Part shown: piece after piece, positions 8,161-17,326 of the stretch
Position numbering within the stretch: the stretch's first letter is position 1
Layout: each line of letters opens with the position of its first letter
Assembly (NCBI GenBank): GCA_041583015.1
Contig: JBFHGR010000056.1
Span: 1-22,989 of the forward strand
Source of the DNA: Parvicella sp041583015
GTDB lineage: Bacteria; Bacteroidota; Bacteroidia; Flavobacteriales_D; Parvicellaceae
Reading direction: 5' to 3'
Length of the DNA stretch: 22,989 bases
Position numbers and translations under genes: made by a program
Notes under the pieces: generated by a model
Databases searched by the model: none
The model's input: only the letters and a program-made list of their open reading frames with translations
What the model was told of the DNA's origin: nothing

Positions 8161-11100
8161 TTACAACTTTATTCCAATAATACAAACATCATCTATTTGA
8201 TCATGAGCACCTTGCCATGCAAAGAATTCATTTTCAAAGGCTATCTTCTGTTCTGCCATAGATAAATTTTGAATAGACAATATAAATCTTTTAAAAGGTA
8301 AGTACTTATACTTCTTCCCTTTATCCCCACCAAATTGATCTGCAAACCCATCTGTAAACGTATATAAACAATCATCTTCGATTAATTTAATCACATTATT
8401 GGCAAAAGGTTTTCTCTCTGCATATTTACCTACTGGTTGTTTGGACGCCTTCACCTCAAAAAGGTGTAAGCTTCCATCATCAGTGCTCAATATAGGCCCC
8501 ACATTCTCGCCATTCACCTCCATTGAGTCTGTCTTTCTAACCACCCAAAGCGGGTTATTAGCACCAGCATATTGCACTTCAATGTAATCTCCAACTGTTT
8601 CATAAGAGCAAATAGCGATATCCATTCCATCTTTCACTTCATCTTCCGATTGCTCAAAAGTTTCTATCACTAGGTCTGTTACCTTATCTAAAATTTTGGC
8701 AGGTTCGATTAGTCCAAATTCTTTTACAGATCTATCCAATGCATTAGAACAAACAACACTTACCATTGCTCCTGGCACACCATGTCCTGTACAATCAGCT
8801 GCGGCTATTAAACTTCTGGAATTTCTATTATTACTCTTGGCCAAGTTGGTCCAATAAAAATCTCCTGCCACGATATCTTTTGGCAGGTAGAAAATAAAAC
8901 TTTTGCTAAAAGTCTCTTGTATAGTTTTTACCGGGGTAAGAATTGCATTTTGTAATCGTTTAGCATAATTAATACTGTCTGTGATTTCCAAATTCTTTTC
9001 CTCTACCAAATGTTTTTGTTCCTCTGCAAAGTCTCTTTGTTTTTCTGCTTCTGCTTTTTGGGCCACTACTTCTTCCGTTCTCTCTTCAACAATTTTCTCC
9101 AGTTTAGCATTTTGAATTTTGACTCTTCGAATACTCAATTTAACTACCAAAATCAACACCCCAACAAAGACGATAAAGAATATGATATACGCCCACCATG
9201 TTCTATACCAAGGCGGCAAAACTTCAAATGAATAGGATACTGGTGTAGACTCCACACCCAATATGTTTTTTGCTTTAACATGAAAAGTATAAACACCTTC
9301 ACCCAATGAATAGTCTCTCATTGTCTTTTCTGTCCATCTAGACCAATCAACATCATAACCTTCCAAATAAAAACTATATTGCGTTTTTTCTTCTGCAAAA
9401 TAACTATTGCTTGCAAATTTGAATTCAAAAAGTTTCTTAGGGTTATATTCAAACACACTTCCTTGAATGAAGGTTCCATTACCTCCATAAATTATTGAAT
9501 CTCCTAATTTAACTGTTCGAAGTAATGCATCAAATGGATGATTTTTCTCCTTGATCAATGACTTATCAAAACTCATTAAACCTCCAGGGCCGCCTAGCCA
9601 AGTGATATTATCATTCAAGTGAAATAATGAATGAACGATGTACTCATCATAACTGTAAAAATATTCGGGATGCCATTGCATTTCACCCTTCTCATTCTTA
9701 TTAGCATATCCTATTTCGTACGTATTAGATTCATCTTTAAAGATGACCATCCATACATTTCCATCTCTATCCGCGTTAATTCTATGAACTCCTTTCTTTT
9801 CCTTACTAAAGTCTACTCCAAACTCATTGGTTAACTGAAACTTTTCCCCATTAAACTTATAGATTCCAATATCAGTACCGACATAAATTTCATCTTGATA
9901 ATTGAACAAATAGGTTTGTCCAGAAGGAAGACCTTGATCCACATAAAACCTTTGAAAAGACAATTCATTTTCGAAGAAAACGTCCATGCTCAACTTGTAA
10001 ACACCGTCATTAGGCTTGGTTCCGATCCAAATGGTTCCATTTTTTTCAATCTGAAAATTAAAAGGTTCACCATCACAAAAACCTTTGATGTATTTTACCT
10101 CTTCAAATTTGCCATTTTTGTATTCAAGCAACTGTATACCATCATAATGCAAAACAATCAAATGGTTTGGGTTTAGAGGCGATTGCATCACATTGTAAGG
10201 ACCACCGTCTGCTACATTGACCACTCCATTTTCACTATATTGAAACACATTGTAAAGTGCAGACACAAAAAGTGAAGTATCACCATCAAAAATGAGTTCT
10301 TTGAGTCCAAAACACTCATCATTAATTCCGTTAATTTTTGAGATGCTACCGTCAATATTGATTTCATATGCACCACCACCTGAAGCCAACACTATATTAC
10401 CATTAAAAGTACTTATATCTTCAACCGTTGCTTCGTCAAACAAGTTCTTGTATGTCATAACTGGCGACAGTAAATCCACTTTACTAATTCCATTAGCGGT
10501 ACCTAACCATAAATTTTTCTCTGCGTCTAAGAATTGGCACATAATCGTACCATCATTTAATCCTTTTTCAATGGTTATGCTGTATTTTGGTGTAAAATCT
10601 TCGCCAAGAATCAACAATCCATCCACATAAGACCCCAAAGAAATTAGGTTATCATTGATGTTTAGTGCTGATTTGAAACTGTAATTTGGATTGGCAAATA
10701 CTTCCTTAAAGATTCCCCCTTCATAGCGATACAACCCGTCATTTTCTGTAAGAACGTAGATTTCATCTTTAAATTTGAAAATAGAAACAACTGAGAACTC
10801 CTTAAAAAAGCCTGTATCCCATTTTGAAAACTTACCATTTTCAAACCTTACAATAGCATTATTCTTACCTCGAAAATACACGATGTCATCTATAACAGCT
10901 ACTGCACCTATTCCATTTTCAGGATCTGTGTACTCTGCTATTTTTTGAAAACTATCATCAAGGACATACAGTACATTGAGGTAACTTATGACATATCCAT
11001 CGCCTAACTTTACAATACTGGAAATTGGATTTCTTTTATCGATGTAGTTGCTACTTAAATCCTCAAATATAAACGTCCCGTTCTTTTGTTTTTTGAACAT

Positions 11101-11415
11101 CCCCAAACCTGAAGTGTTGCTAACAAGAATATCTTCACCATGTGAAATTGTGGAAGAACTTTCCATTTTATCATCCAAGACCAAAGTACGCCATTCTTCT
11201 CCATCGTACTGTAAAACACCACGCATATTAGAAAAATAAAGAATTCCTTGTGGAGATGCAGAGATTCCAAAAATTTGAGCATTTGCTTTGTATTCTTTTT
11301 GAGTATAGTTCTTAACTCTAACAGAACCATGCATAGAAAAATCACCTTGACTTTTTGCACTCAGGAATGTAAAAAGACAAAACAAAAAAGCGAATACACT
11401 GATACTTAATTTCAT
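8161..11415 (-). CDS. Membrane signalling protein: beta-propeller, Y_Y_Y domain, TM helix, SpoIIE/PP2C phosphatase
   Basis: 1084 aa from the ATG at 11413-11415, which gives a clean signal peptide (MKLSISVFAFLFCLFTFLSAKSQ); an ATG at 11434-11436 would add 7 residues. A large periplasmic region follows, with two-component-regulator-type propeller repeats (FGISASPQGILYFSNMRGVLQYDG, NLWLGTANGISKV, IWIGTKPNDGVYKL). A Y_Y_Y domain (SFYLEGYDVDWSRW) precedes one transmembrane helix (about 740-760) and a coiled coil (about 765-815). The C-terminal SpoIIE/PP2C domain (about 820-1084) has GDFYW (Asp852), ADCTGHGVPGAM and FTDGFADQFGG, the metal-binding aspartate motifs, so it is probably an active Ser/Thr phosphatase. 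Such proteins are thought to sense a periplasmic ligand and act on partner-switching regulators, but no anti-sigma or antagonist gene is nearby. Its substrate is unknown. Confidence 0.87.
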   Translation of the reverse strand: MKLSISVFAFLFCLFTFLSAKSQGDFSMHGSVRVKNYTQKEYKANAQIFGISASPQGILYFSNMRGVLQYDGEEWRTLVLDDKMESSSTISHGEDILVSNTSGLGMFKKQKNGTFIFEDLSSNYIDKRNPISSIVKLGDGYVISYLNVLYVLDDSFQKIAEYTDPENGIGAVAVIDDIVYFRGKNNAIVRFENGKFSKWDTGFFKEFSVVSIFKFKDEIYVLTENDGLYRYEGGIFKEVFANPNYSFKSALNINDNLISLGSYVDGLLILGEDFTPKYSITIEKGLNDGTIMCQFLDAEKNLWLGTANGISKVDLLSPVMTYKNLFDEATVEDISTFNGNIVLASGGGAYEINIDGSISKINGINDECFGLKELIFDGDTSLFVSALYNVFQYSENGVVNVADGGPYNVMQSPLNPNHLIVLHYDGIQLLEYKNGKFEEVKYIKGFCDGEPFNFQIEKNGTIWIGTKPNDGVYKLSMDVFFENELSFQRFYVDQGLPSGQTYLFNYQDEIYVGTDIGIYKFNGEKFQLTNEFGVDFSKEKKGVHRINADRDGNVWMVIFKDESNTYEIGYANKNEKGEMQWHPEYFYSYDEYIVHSLFHLNDNITWLGGPGGLMSFDKSLIKEKNHPFDALLRTVKLGDSIIYGGNGTFIQGSVFEYNPKKLFEFKFASNSYFAEEKTQYSFYLEGYDVDWSRWTEKTMRDYSLGEGVYTFHVKAKNILGVESTPVSYSFEVLPPWYRTWWAYIIFFIVFVGVLILVVKLSIRRVKIQNAKLEKIVEERTEEVVAQKAEAEKQRDFAEEQKHLVEEKNLEITDSINYAKRLQNAILTPVKTIQETFSKSFIFYLPKDIVAGDFYWTNLAKSNNRNSRSLIAAADCTGHGVPGAMVSVVCSNALDRSVKEFGLIEPAKILDKVTDLVIETFEQSEDEVKDGMDIAICSYETVGDYIEVQYAGANNPLWVVRKTDSMEVNGENVGPILSTDDGSLHLFEVKASKQPVGKYAERKPFANNVIKLIEDDCLYTFTDGFADQFGGDKGKKYKYLPFKRFILSIQNLSMAEQKIAFENEFFAWQGAHDQIDDVCIIGIKL

Positions 11416-11421
11416 AAGTAA

Positions 11422-11429
11422 CAAATATA
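11422..11429 (-). promoter_or_regulatory. Candidate -7 box of the propeller/SpoIIE gene
   Basis: Reads TATATTTG on the minus strand, a full match to TAnnTTTG, 7 bp before the ATG at 11415. It lies inside the longer frame that starts at 11436, so it favours the 11415 start with an almost leaderless transcript. No clear -33 TTG is seen. Confidence 0.35.
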
Positions 11430-11459
11430 CTCGCATTCGTTAAAATATTTTCAGATTTC

Positions 11460-12380
11460 TTAATTTTTCATCAATCTGTAACTATTAATAGTACCATTAT
11501 CTATTATAACATTATACAATCCACTTGCTAAATCGTATAAATTTAACTCCATTTTATACTGACCTAGGACTTTGATGGGCATTTGTCTATAAACCACTCT
11601 CCCTTGCATGTCTATGATATACACCTCTATAGGGTCCCAACTCAATGAACTAAACACTAATGTAGCATTTCCATTTGCAGGGTTAGGCGACAAGAAAATT
11701 TCTTGAATAGAATTCTCTCCAACACCAACGCTTTCGTCACCTAAAAATATTCCTGCTGCGTGATTAGACCTAGTAGTATTATGATTTGCTTTGGTAGTTG
11801 TACATCCAGAAGTCCATGAAACATCCACCTTCATTTCGTAATCAGTAAGAGGCACAGCACTTCCAAAATTCCATGCCGTATCAGAATTATTGGAAGTAGC
11901 ATTAATTAAATCAGGCGAAAATCCAGGAACTAAATTCCAGCATTGGTAATAATCTATAGGCCTACCAATATATGGTGTCCACTTAAGCCAAAATTCATTT
12001 TGTAGATTTTCAACAAGCACAAAATGAATTGTTCTTGCCGGCAGACTTAAAGGACCTACAACGCCAGAAATATCTTTTCCAGCAATTCTGTATGTATATG
12101 CTCTCAAATTAGGATTAGCAGTCGTATCGTGATATTCGGAAAGTGAATCGTAGGCTACAGTAGCAATTAAAGTATCATTTCCTCCCAAGGTTCTTCTATA
12201 AACTTGCATACTATCTATATCCAATGTAGATATTTGTGCAGAGCGCTCCCATGCAATAATATTGAAGGTTGACGTAGTATCTACAGTTACTAAGCAAATC
12301 TCTGTTATAGGACCTTGAGCCCAACTTGAAATGTTTAGTAAAAAGGAGCAAATAACAATTGAAAATAACTTAAATTTCAT
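11460..12380 (-). CDS. Secreted protein with T9SS type A sorting domain
   Basis: 306 aa with a signal peptide (residues 1-22, ending SSWAQ). The middle (about 24-210) looks like fibronectin-III-type beta-sandwich sequence (NIIAWERSAQISTLDIDSMQVYRR, YTYRIAGKDISG, EFWLKWTPY), without a catalytic motif I recognise. The C-terminus (about 226-306) is a T9SS type A sorting domain: IFLSPNPANGNATLVF, VYIIDMQGRVVYR, LASGLYNVII and a final basic YRLMKN. It is therefore probably exported through T9SS and attached to the surface or released. Same strand as, and 44 bp upstream of, the propeller/SpoIIE gene, so the two may be co-transcribed in part, though a candidate promoter sits in the gap. Function of the cargo region is unknown. 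Confidence 0.83.
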   Translation of the reverse strand: MKFKLFSIVICSFLLNISSWAQGPITEICLVTVDTTSTFNIIAWERSAQISTLDIDSMQVYRRTLGGNDTLIATVAYDSLSEYHDTTANPNLRAYTYRIAGKDISGVVGPLSLPARTIHFVLVENLQNEFWLKWTPYIGRPIDYYQCWNLVPGFSPDLINATSNNSDTAWNFGSAVPLTDYEMKVDVSWTSGCTTTKANHNTTRSNHAAGIFLGDESVGVGENSIQEIFLSPNPANGNATLVFSSLSWDPIEVYIIDMQGRVVYRQMPIKVLGQYKMELNLYDLASGLYNVIIDNGTINSYRLMKN

Positions 12381-12525
12381 AGTAGTGAGTTTATAATTTA
12401 TAGACGTCCAAGAATATTAAAGGTAGTATTATTATTACCAGCGTATTCATTACTTGGACCAATGAAACAATTAATTGTTTGACAGATTAATGTGCGCAAC
12501 CATTTCCCAGCAACACAACGGGTAA

Positions 12526-15306
12526 TTAATACCTATTTTGTTTCCCTTTATAAACAGCAGGAATCCCTTCCACCATCCATTGTGGAGCCTCTTCACCCAA
12601 TAAATAATGATCAAAGAACTGTCTCATTCTGATACTCAAGTCCATTCTATTGGCTTCTTTCATTAGGTTATGCTCATCATCATTATAATTTAGCAACCAA
12701 GTAGGTTTACCAAGTCTTCTTAATCCGTTAAACAACTCCACTCCCTGATACCAAGGAACTGCCCCATCACCGTCATTGTGCATGATTAATAAAGGCGTTT
12801 CCACTTTAGGTAAGTGAAACAAGGGAGAATTTTCTATATACAACTCAGGCTTATCCCATATCGTTGCTCCTATTCTACTTTGGCCAGTTTCATATTGAAA
12901 AGTTCTACTCAAACCACTTCCCCATCTCATGCCTCCATAAGCACTAAACATATTACTTACAGGTGCGCCAGCCATTCCACACTTAAACCTATTGGTCATG
13001 GTTACCATTTGAGCCGTTTGATAACCACCCCAACTTTGCCCTTGCAAACCAAGTTTGGTAGAATCGATAAAATCATTGTTTCTAACAAGATAGTCAGTTC
13101 CACTCATGATTGCATTATAAGCACTTTGTGCTGGCTTTCCTATTTCGTAACCAATGTCTGGAATAAAAACCAGATAACCATTACTTGCATACTCAGTAGG
13201 GTAAATAATAGAAGCGGTAGTTTTTGGTCTATAATAGTAATGAATACGGTCTGTATATCTTTCATAGAAATAGACAATCATTGGATATTTTTTACTTGGG
13301 TCAAAATTTTCTGGTTTATAAAGCAGTCCTCTAATAGAATCACCATTATAATCCTTCCACTTCACTATCTCCACTTTCGCCCAATTGTAATCTATCTGCT
13401 GAGGATTAGCGTCACTAATTTTTTCAGATTTTTTAAAGGTCAGATCTGTCAGGTACAAATCAGGATACCTTTCCAGAGTCATGTATTGATAGGTTACGGC
13501 ATCCGAATCCACTGCTTTGTGCACATTCATAATTTTGGCATCAAGGTCCAACAACTTGGATTCAATACCATTTTCTATGCTCACAATACCCTCTGATTTT
13601 GTAACATCATTTATAAACTTAGCAAAAATAGGCTTAGACAGATCTACAAAAACCTCTTCGTCATCGATACTTAAATAACTGTATACTAATTGCTTTTCAA
13701 TACCTTTAGTAAGTCTTGTTGCCTTCGAACCGTCCAAAGGAACATTCCAAAGATCATATTGCCCTTGAAGTAAAACTGAATTTTGGTCCGATACCCATTC
13801 TACTCCACCGGCTGCTCCTATTTTTTGTGCAACGTCATGGTATCTGCTATAAAAATTTGCTGGTATTGCAGTTGTGAGATTGACTAGTTTGTTTGCTTCA
13901 ATATCTTTTGCATACCAATTTGAATCGGCAGGGTCAAAATAGCATAGAGTTTTTCCATTTGGGGATAGGTATGAACTCCATCCATGAAATTTTTCTAGTA
14001 ACAAACTTCTGTCTCCGCTACTGAGATCTACACGATACAAGTCATAATACCAAAAGTCCCAAGTCATTTCTTTGAGATACGGCATTTGATCTCTCATCAA
14101 AGCATACTCACCATCTTTGTGTTTTGAAAACACCAACGATTGTTCTGATGTATCTTTAAGAACGACACTTTCATTATCACCTATTCTATACACAACATCA
14201 ATAAGCCCTTTGGCGTCTTTTTTTACGCTCAACAACTGCTGTGGTTGTAACTTCCCATCAGACCAGCTCCATAAGTCTAACTTATATTTTTCATCTGCAG
14301 TAAGCGTATCTTTTTCAGGTTTTAATGGTTTTACACCCAATTGATAAAATAATTTTGAACCATTTTTAGAGAATGACAATTTAGAAGTTGCGTCCACCGA
14401 CTGATACGACTTAATAAAGTCTGCTGTAGTATCTGCCACCAAAGTCAGTTTCTTAGCTTCAATATCTAATAAGAATAGTTGATGTTTTTTATACTCCCCC
14501 GTATCTGAACTTGCTTTGAATGCAATTTGAGTTCCCTCTCTATTAAAGGTTGGCTGAATAATTTCTCCGTTTATATTAAATACATTTTCTAATTTTTCTT
14601 TACGGTACACAAACAACGCAGCAGAATCAATAGAATCATTGTAAGTATATGAATGCACATAAGCATAACTATTTCCAAGTTCACTAATAGTAGATTCCGT
14701 TACGCCCTCAATATCTACAGATGTCCAGTCATTAGCATTGACCACTGTAAGAATAGACCCGTTGTTTTTAATGGGATCATCTACCACTTTCTTTTTCTTA
14801 AAAAGGCATTTTCTTGCTTTAATTTCTTCCTTTTTCAACTCAAAAGATTCATCTCTTTCTATCAGGATCCAACTACCACCTTTTTCGGCCATTGAAAATT
14901 TACTTGACTTTTCATATTTATAGGTAGTATCCTTCAATAAGTCTAAAATTGCGACCGTATCTTTAGGCCATTTCTTTTTAGACACTTCGTCCAATTTTAA
15001 CTGTCTGATTGAGTCATAATCATTCAATAGATGATATGCAACAAACCTTTCGTTGTAATCAACACTAGGTTTATCTGCCTTTCCAATCACGATTGGCTCA
15101 CTTAAACTTTCTCTTCTATGTATAAACAAAGTATCATTACCTCTATAAGATTTCTCTTTGTATAAAATTATATTTCCTTTCGGTGAAATCGAAGAAGAAG
15201 AAATGGTCTTCCATTTATAGTATGCCTCAACATCGATTTTCTTTTTGGTTTGACCAAAAGCAAATGAAAATACCAAGGCAGTTGTTATCAATAAAACTAT
15301 TCGCAT
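12526..15306 (-). CDS. S9 family (prolyl oligopeptidase-like) serine peptidase
   Basis: 926 aa with a signal peptide (residues 1-19, ending FAFGQ), so periplasmic or exported. The N-terminal part (about 25-640) has the repeated beta strands of a propeller cap (GGVEWVSDQNSVLLQGQYDLWNVPLDG and similar). The C-terminal alpha/beta-hydrolase domain (about 650-915) carries the complete triad: Ser758 in GQSWGGY, Asp847 in HNDGDGAVPW and His879 in NDDEHNLMK. These enzymes cleave short peptides; the exact bond specificity cannot be read here, and GxSWGGY is shared by several subgroups. The gene is divergent from etfBA with a 197-bp gap and has no co-oriented close partner. Length is at the upper end of the family, as usual for the Bacteroidota forms. 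Confidence 0.92.
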   Translation of the reverse strand: MRIVLLITTALVFSFAFGQTKKKIDVEAYYKWKTISSSSISPKGNIILYKEKSYRGNDTLFIHRRESLSEPIVIGKADKPSVDYNERFVAYHLLNDYDSIRQLKLDEVSKKKWPKDTVAILDLLKDTTYKYEKSSKFSMAEKGGSWILIERDESFELKKEEIKARKCLFKKKKVVDDPIKNNGSILTVVNANDWTSVDIEGVTESTISELGNSYAYVHSYTYNDSIDSAALFVYRKEKLENVFNINGEIIQPTFNREGTQIAFKASSDTGEYKKHQLFLLDIEAKKLTLVADTTADFIKSYQSVDATSKLSFSKNGSKLFYQLGVKPLKPEKDTLTADEKYKLDLWSWSDGKLQPQQLLSVKKDAKGLIDVVYRIGDNESVVLKDTSEQSLVFSKHKDGEYALMRDQMPYLKEMTWDFWYYDLYRVDLSSGDRSLLLEKFHGWSSYLSPNGKTLCYFDPADSNWYAKDIEANKLVNLTTAIPANFYSRYHDVAQKIGAAGGVEWVSDQNSVLLQGQYDLWNVPLDGSKATRLTKGIEKQLVYSYLSIDDEEVFVDLSKPIFAKFINDVTKSEGIVSIENGIESKLLDLDAKIMNVHKAVDSDAVTYQYMTLERYPDLYLTDLTFKKSEKISDANPQQIDYNWAKVEIVKWKDYNGDSIRGLLYKPENFDPSKKYPMIVYFYERYTDRIHYYYRPKTTASIIYPTEYASNGYLVFIPDIGYEIGKPAQSAYNAIMSGTDYLVRNNDFIDSTKLGLQGQSWGGYQTAQMVTMTNRFKCGMAGAPVSNMFSAYGGMRWGSGLSRTFQYETGQSRIGATIWDKPELYIENSPLFHLPKVETPLLIMHNDGDGAVPWYQGVELFNGLRRLGKPTWLLNYNDDEHNLMKEANRMDLSIRMRQFFDHYLLGEEAPQWMVEGIPAVYKGKQNRY

Positions 15307-15397
15307 TTTACGAATATACTAAAGGTATTTAAACAATAAGGCGAGAAAAAGTAAAATAATACATCGATAATTGCAATCTTAAGTTCCATCATAATTC

Positions 15398-15423
15398 AAA
15401 ATGTTATGCATGCATAACATTTT
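15398..15423. promoter_or_regulatory. Perfect 26-bp palindrome, candidate operator upstream of etfBA
   Basis: The half-site AAAATGTTATGCA is followed directly by its exact reverse complement, with the centre between 15410 and 15411. It lies between the divergent S9 peptidase and etfB genes, just upstream of the etfBA promoter boxes. A perfect palindrome with no loop is more typical of a dimeric regulator binding site than of a terminator, although a T-run (15420-15426) follows it. No regulator gene is in the window to pair it with. Confidence 0.6.
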
Positions 15424-15432
15424 TTTATTAAA

Positions 15433-15466
15433 TTTGTCAGACGATTAGTCTAAATGACTATTTTTG
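15433..15466 (+). promoter_or_regulatory. Candidate etfBA promoter
   Basis: TTTG (15433-15436), a 22-bp spacer and TATTTTTG (15459-15466) match the Bacteroidota TTTG-N17-23-TAnnTTTG pattern and would give a leader of about 30 nt. A second perfect -7 box, TAAATTTG, is at 15429-15436 and could serve an alternative start. The spacer holds an imperfect dyad: GTCA and GAC on the left, GTC and TGAC on the right (15436-15458). Confidence 0.5.
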
Positions 15467-15503
15467 ACGGACAGGAAAAAAATTAACCTTAAATAATCAT
15501 ATA

Positions 15504-16244
15504 ATGAAGTTATTAGTTTGTATAAGTAAAGCTCCAGACACTACTTCGAAGATTGCCTTCACTGATGGCAACACGAAGTTTGATGAAAACGGAGTTCAGT
15601 ACATAGTAAACCCTTATGACGAGTGGTACGCTTTGGTAAGAGCATTAGAATTAGTTGAAGCAAATGGTGGAACCGTAACTACAATTACAGTAGGCGGAGC
15701 AGCAGATGAGCCTACAATAAGAAAAGCATTAGCAATAGGAGCAAATGACGCAGTAAGAATAGATGCTGAGCCAAATGACCCATATTTTGTAGCAAAGCAA
15801 ATTGCAGAGTATGCAAAAGACAAAGGATTTGACATTGTTATGGCTGGTAAAGAAACAATCAATTTTAATGGTGCTCAAGTACCAGGGATGATTGCAGAAT
15901 TATTGGATTTACCATTTGTTTCTTTGGCACAAAAAGTTGATGTTGCAGGCAATGTAGCTACATTAGAGAGAGATGTACCAGGAGGTACTGAAATAGTGGA
16001 GGTAGACACTCCATTTGTATTGAGTGCTGCCAAAGGAATGGCAGAACAAAGAATTCCTAACATGAGAGGGATTATGGCTGCTAGAACTAAACCACTTACG
16101 GTTGTTCCTGCAGTTGCAGTGGAAAATGCTACCACTGTTGTTTCATATGAAATGCCACCAGCTAAGTCTGAGTGCAAGTATTTTGAAGCAGACCAAATGG
16201 ACGAATTAGTAGCAGCATTACACAACGAAGCAAAAGCAATATAA
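15504..16244 (+). CDS. etfB: Electron transfer flavoprotein subunit beta
   Basis: 246 aa, normal for EtfB. The sequence has the EtfB pattern: KLLVCISKAPDT at the start, NPYDEWYALVRALEL, ALAIGANDAVRID, MAGKETINFNGAQVPGMIAELL and the late AAKGMAEQRIPNMRGIMAAR, a region that contacts AMP in this family. With EtfA it forms the soluble FAD-containing carrier that takes electrons from acyl-CoA and other dehydrogenases and passes them to the ETF-quinone oxidoreductase. First gene of a two-gene operon; etfA begins 3 bp after its stop. No dehydrogenase gene lies next to it. Confidence 0.96.
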   Translation: MKLLVCISKAPDTTSKIAFTDGNTKFDENGVQYIVNPYDEWYALVRALELVEANGGTVTTITVGGAADEPTIRKALAIGANDAVRIDAEPNDPYFVAKQIAEYAKDKGFDIVMAGKETINFNGAQVPGMIAELLDLPFVSLAQKVDVAGNVATLERDVPGGTEIVEVDTPFVLSAAKGMAEQRIPNMRGIMAARTKPLTVVPAVAVENATTVVSYEMPPAKSECKYFEADQMDELVAALHNEAKAI

Positions 16245-16247
16245 GTT

Positions 16248-17198
16248 ATGTCAGTATTAGTATTTGTAGAAACAAAAGACGGAAAATTATCGAAAGCAGC
16301 TTTCGAGGCCGTTTCATATGGAAATAAAATTGGTAGCACTTCAGTTGTTACATTTGGAGATGTTGACGCTTCTGTTTTGGCAGGGTTGGGTAACTATGGT
16401 GCAACTAAAGTTTTGGTAAACAGAAATGTAGACGGAAAAAACGAGCAGCAATTAACTAAACTAATTGATGCAGCAGCACAAGCTGTTGGAGCAGATGTAA
16501 TCGTAATGATTCAAGATCAATTAGGGAAAGCTGTAGGACCGAGATTAGCGGCTAGAATGAATGCCGGTCATGTATCTGGAGCAATAGACATTCCCGATAC
16601 ATCAAATGGTTTTGTAGTTAAATCTACTGTTTATTCTGGAAAAGCATACGCTTACGTAAAAGTAAACACAGACAAAAAAGTAATCTCATTGGTTTCTAAT
16701 GCAATTGCACCAGAAGAAACTGGAGGAACTGCAACAGTTGAAGAGTTTACAGCAGATTTAGGTGAAGCTAAAATCAGAGTTAAAGAAATGAAATCGCAAG
16801 GTGCAGGAGTACCACTTCCAGAAGCAGAATTAGTTGTTTCAGCAGGAAGAGGATTAAAAGGACCTGAAAACTGGGGTATTGTGGAAGATTTAGCCCAAGC
16901 TCTTGACGCAGCTACAGCATGTTCTAGACCAGTAGCAGACATTGGATGGAGACCTCACCATGAACACGTGGGACAAACAGGTGTTGCTATTAGACCAAAC
17001 TTATACATTGCTGCAGGTATCTCTGGAGCGATTCAGCATTTAGCTGGTGTAAACAGTAGTAAAACTATTGTAGTAATCAATACAGATTCTGAAGCACCAT
17101 TCTTCAAAGCTGCCGATTACGGTGTAATTGGAGATGCTTTTGAAGTATTGCCAAAATTAACAGAAGCAGTTAAGAAATTTAAAGCTTCTCAAAACTAA
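16248..17198 (+). CDS. etfA: Electron transfer flavoprotein subunit alpha
   Basis: 316 aa, normal for EtfA. The C-terminal FAD-binding domain is canonical: SAGRGLKGPENWG, CSRPVADIGW with the conserved arginine, HVGQTGVAIRPNLYIAAGIS and GAIQHLAGVNSSKTIVVIN, then EAPFFKAADYGVIGDAFEV. The N-terminal domain resembles that of EtfB. It acts as a heterodimer with EtfB. It follows etfB by 3 bp, which implies co-transcription, and is followed by a strong terminator. Confidence 0.96.
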   Translation: MSVLVFVETKDGKLSKAAFEAVSYGNKIGSTSVVTFGDVDASVLAGLGNYGATKVLVNRNVDGKNEQQLTKLIDAAAQAVGADVIVMIQDQLGKAVGPRLAARMNAGHVSGAIDIPDTSNGFVVKSTVYSGKAYAYVKVNTDKKVISLVSNAIAPEETGGTATVEEFTADLGEAKIRVKEMKSQGAGVPLPEAELVVSAGRGLKGPENWGIVEDLAQALDAATACSRPVADIGWRPHHEHVGQTGVAIRPNLYIAAGISGAIQHLAGVNSSKTIVVINTDSEAPFFKAADYGVIGDAFEVLPKLTEAVKKFKASQN

Positions 17199-17217
17199 GA
17201 TTTAAATAAAATCGACC

Positions 17218-17255
17218 AAAAAAGCCGTCTCTCTTGATAGAGAGACGGCTTTTTT
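17218..17255. terminator. Bidirectional intrinsic terminator between etfA and rnhA
   Basis: A 10-bp GC-rich stem (GCCGTCTCTC at 17224-17233 with GAGAGACGGC at 17240-17249, loop TTGATA) is flanked by six A on the left and six T on the right. It can end the etfBA transcript on the plus strand and the purN-marC-rnhA transcript on the minus strand. Confidence 0.92.
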
Positions 17256-17326
17256 GGTATTTAAAATTTCTATTTATCGCCTAATGGTGACTTAACAACT
17301 TATCTGGAAATACTATTGAGACACCA

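Noticed and set aside
12814..13596. 260-aa plus-strand frame
   Set aside because: Lies wholly antisense inside the S9 peptidase, whose catalytic motifs are intact; composition is that of a shadow frame.
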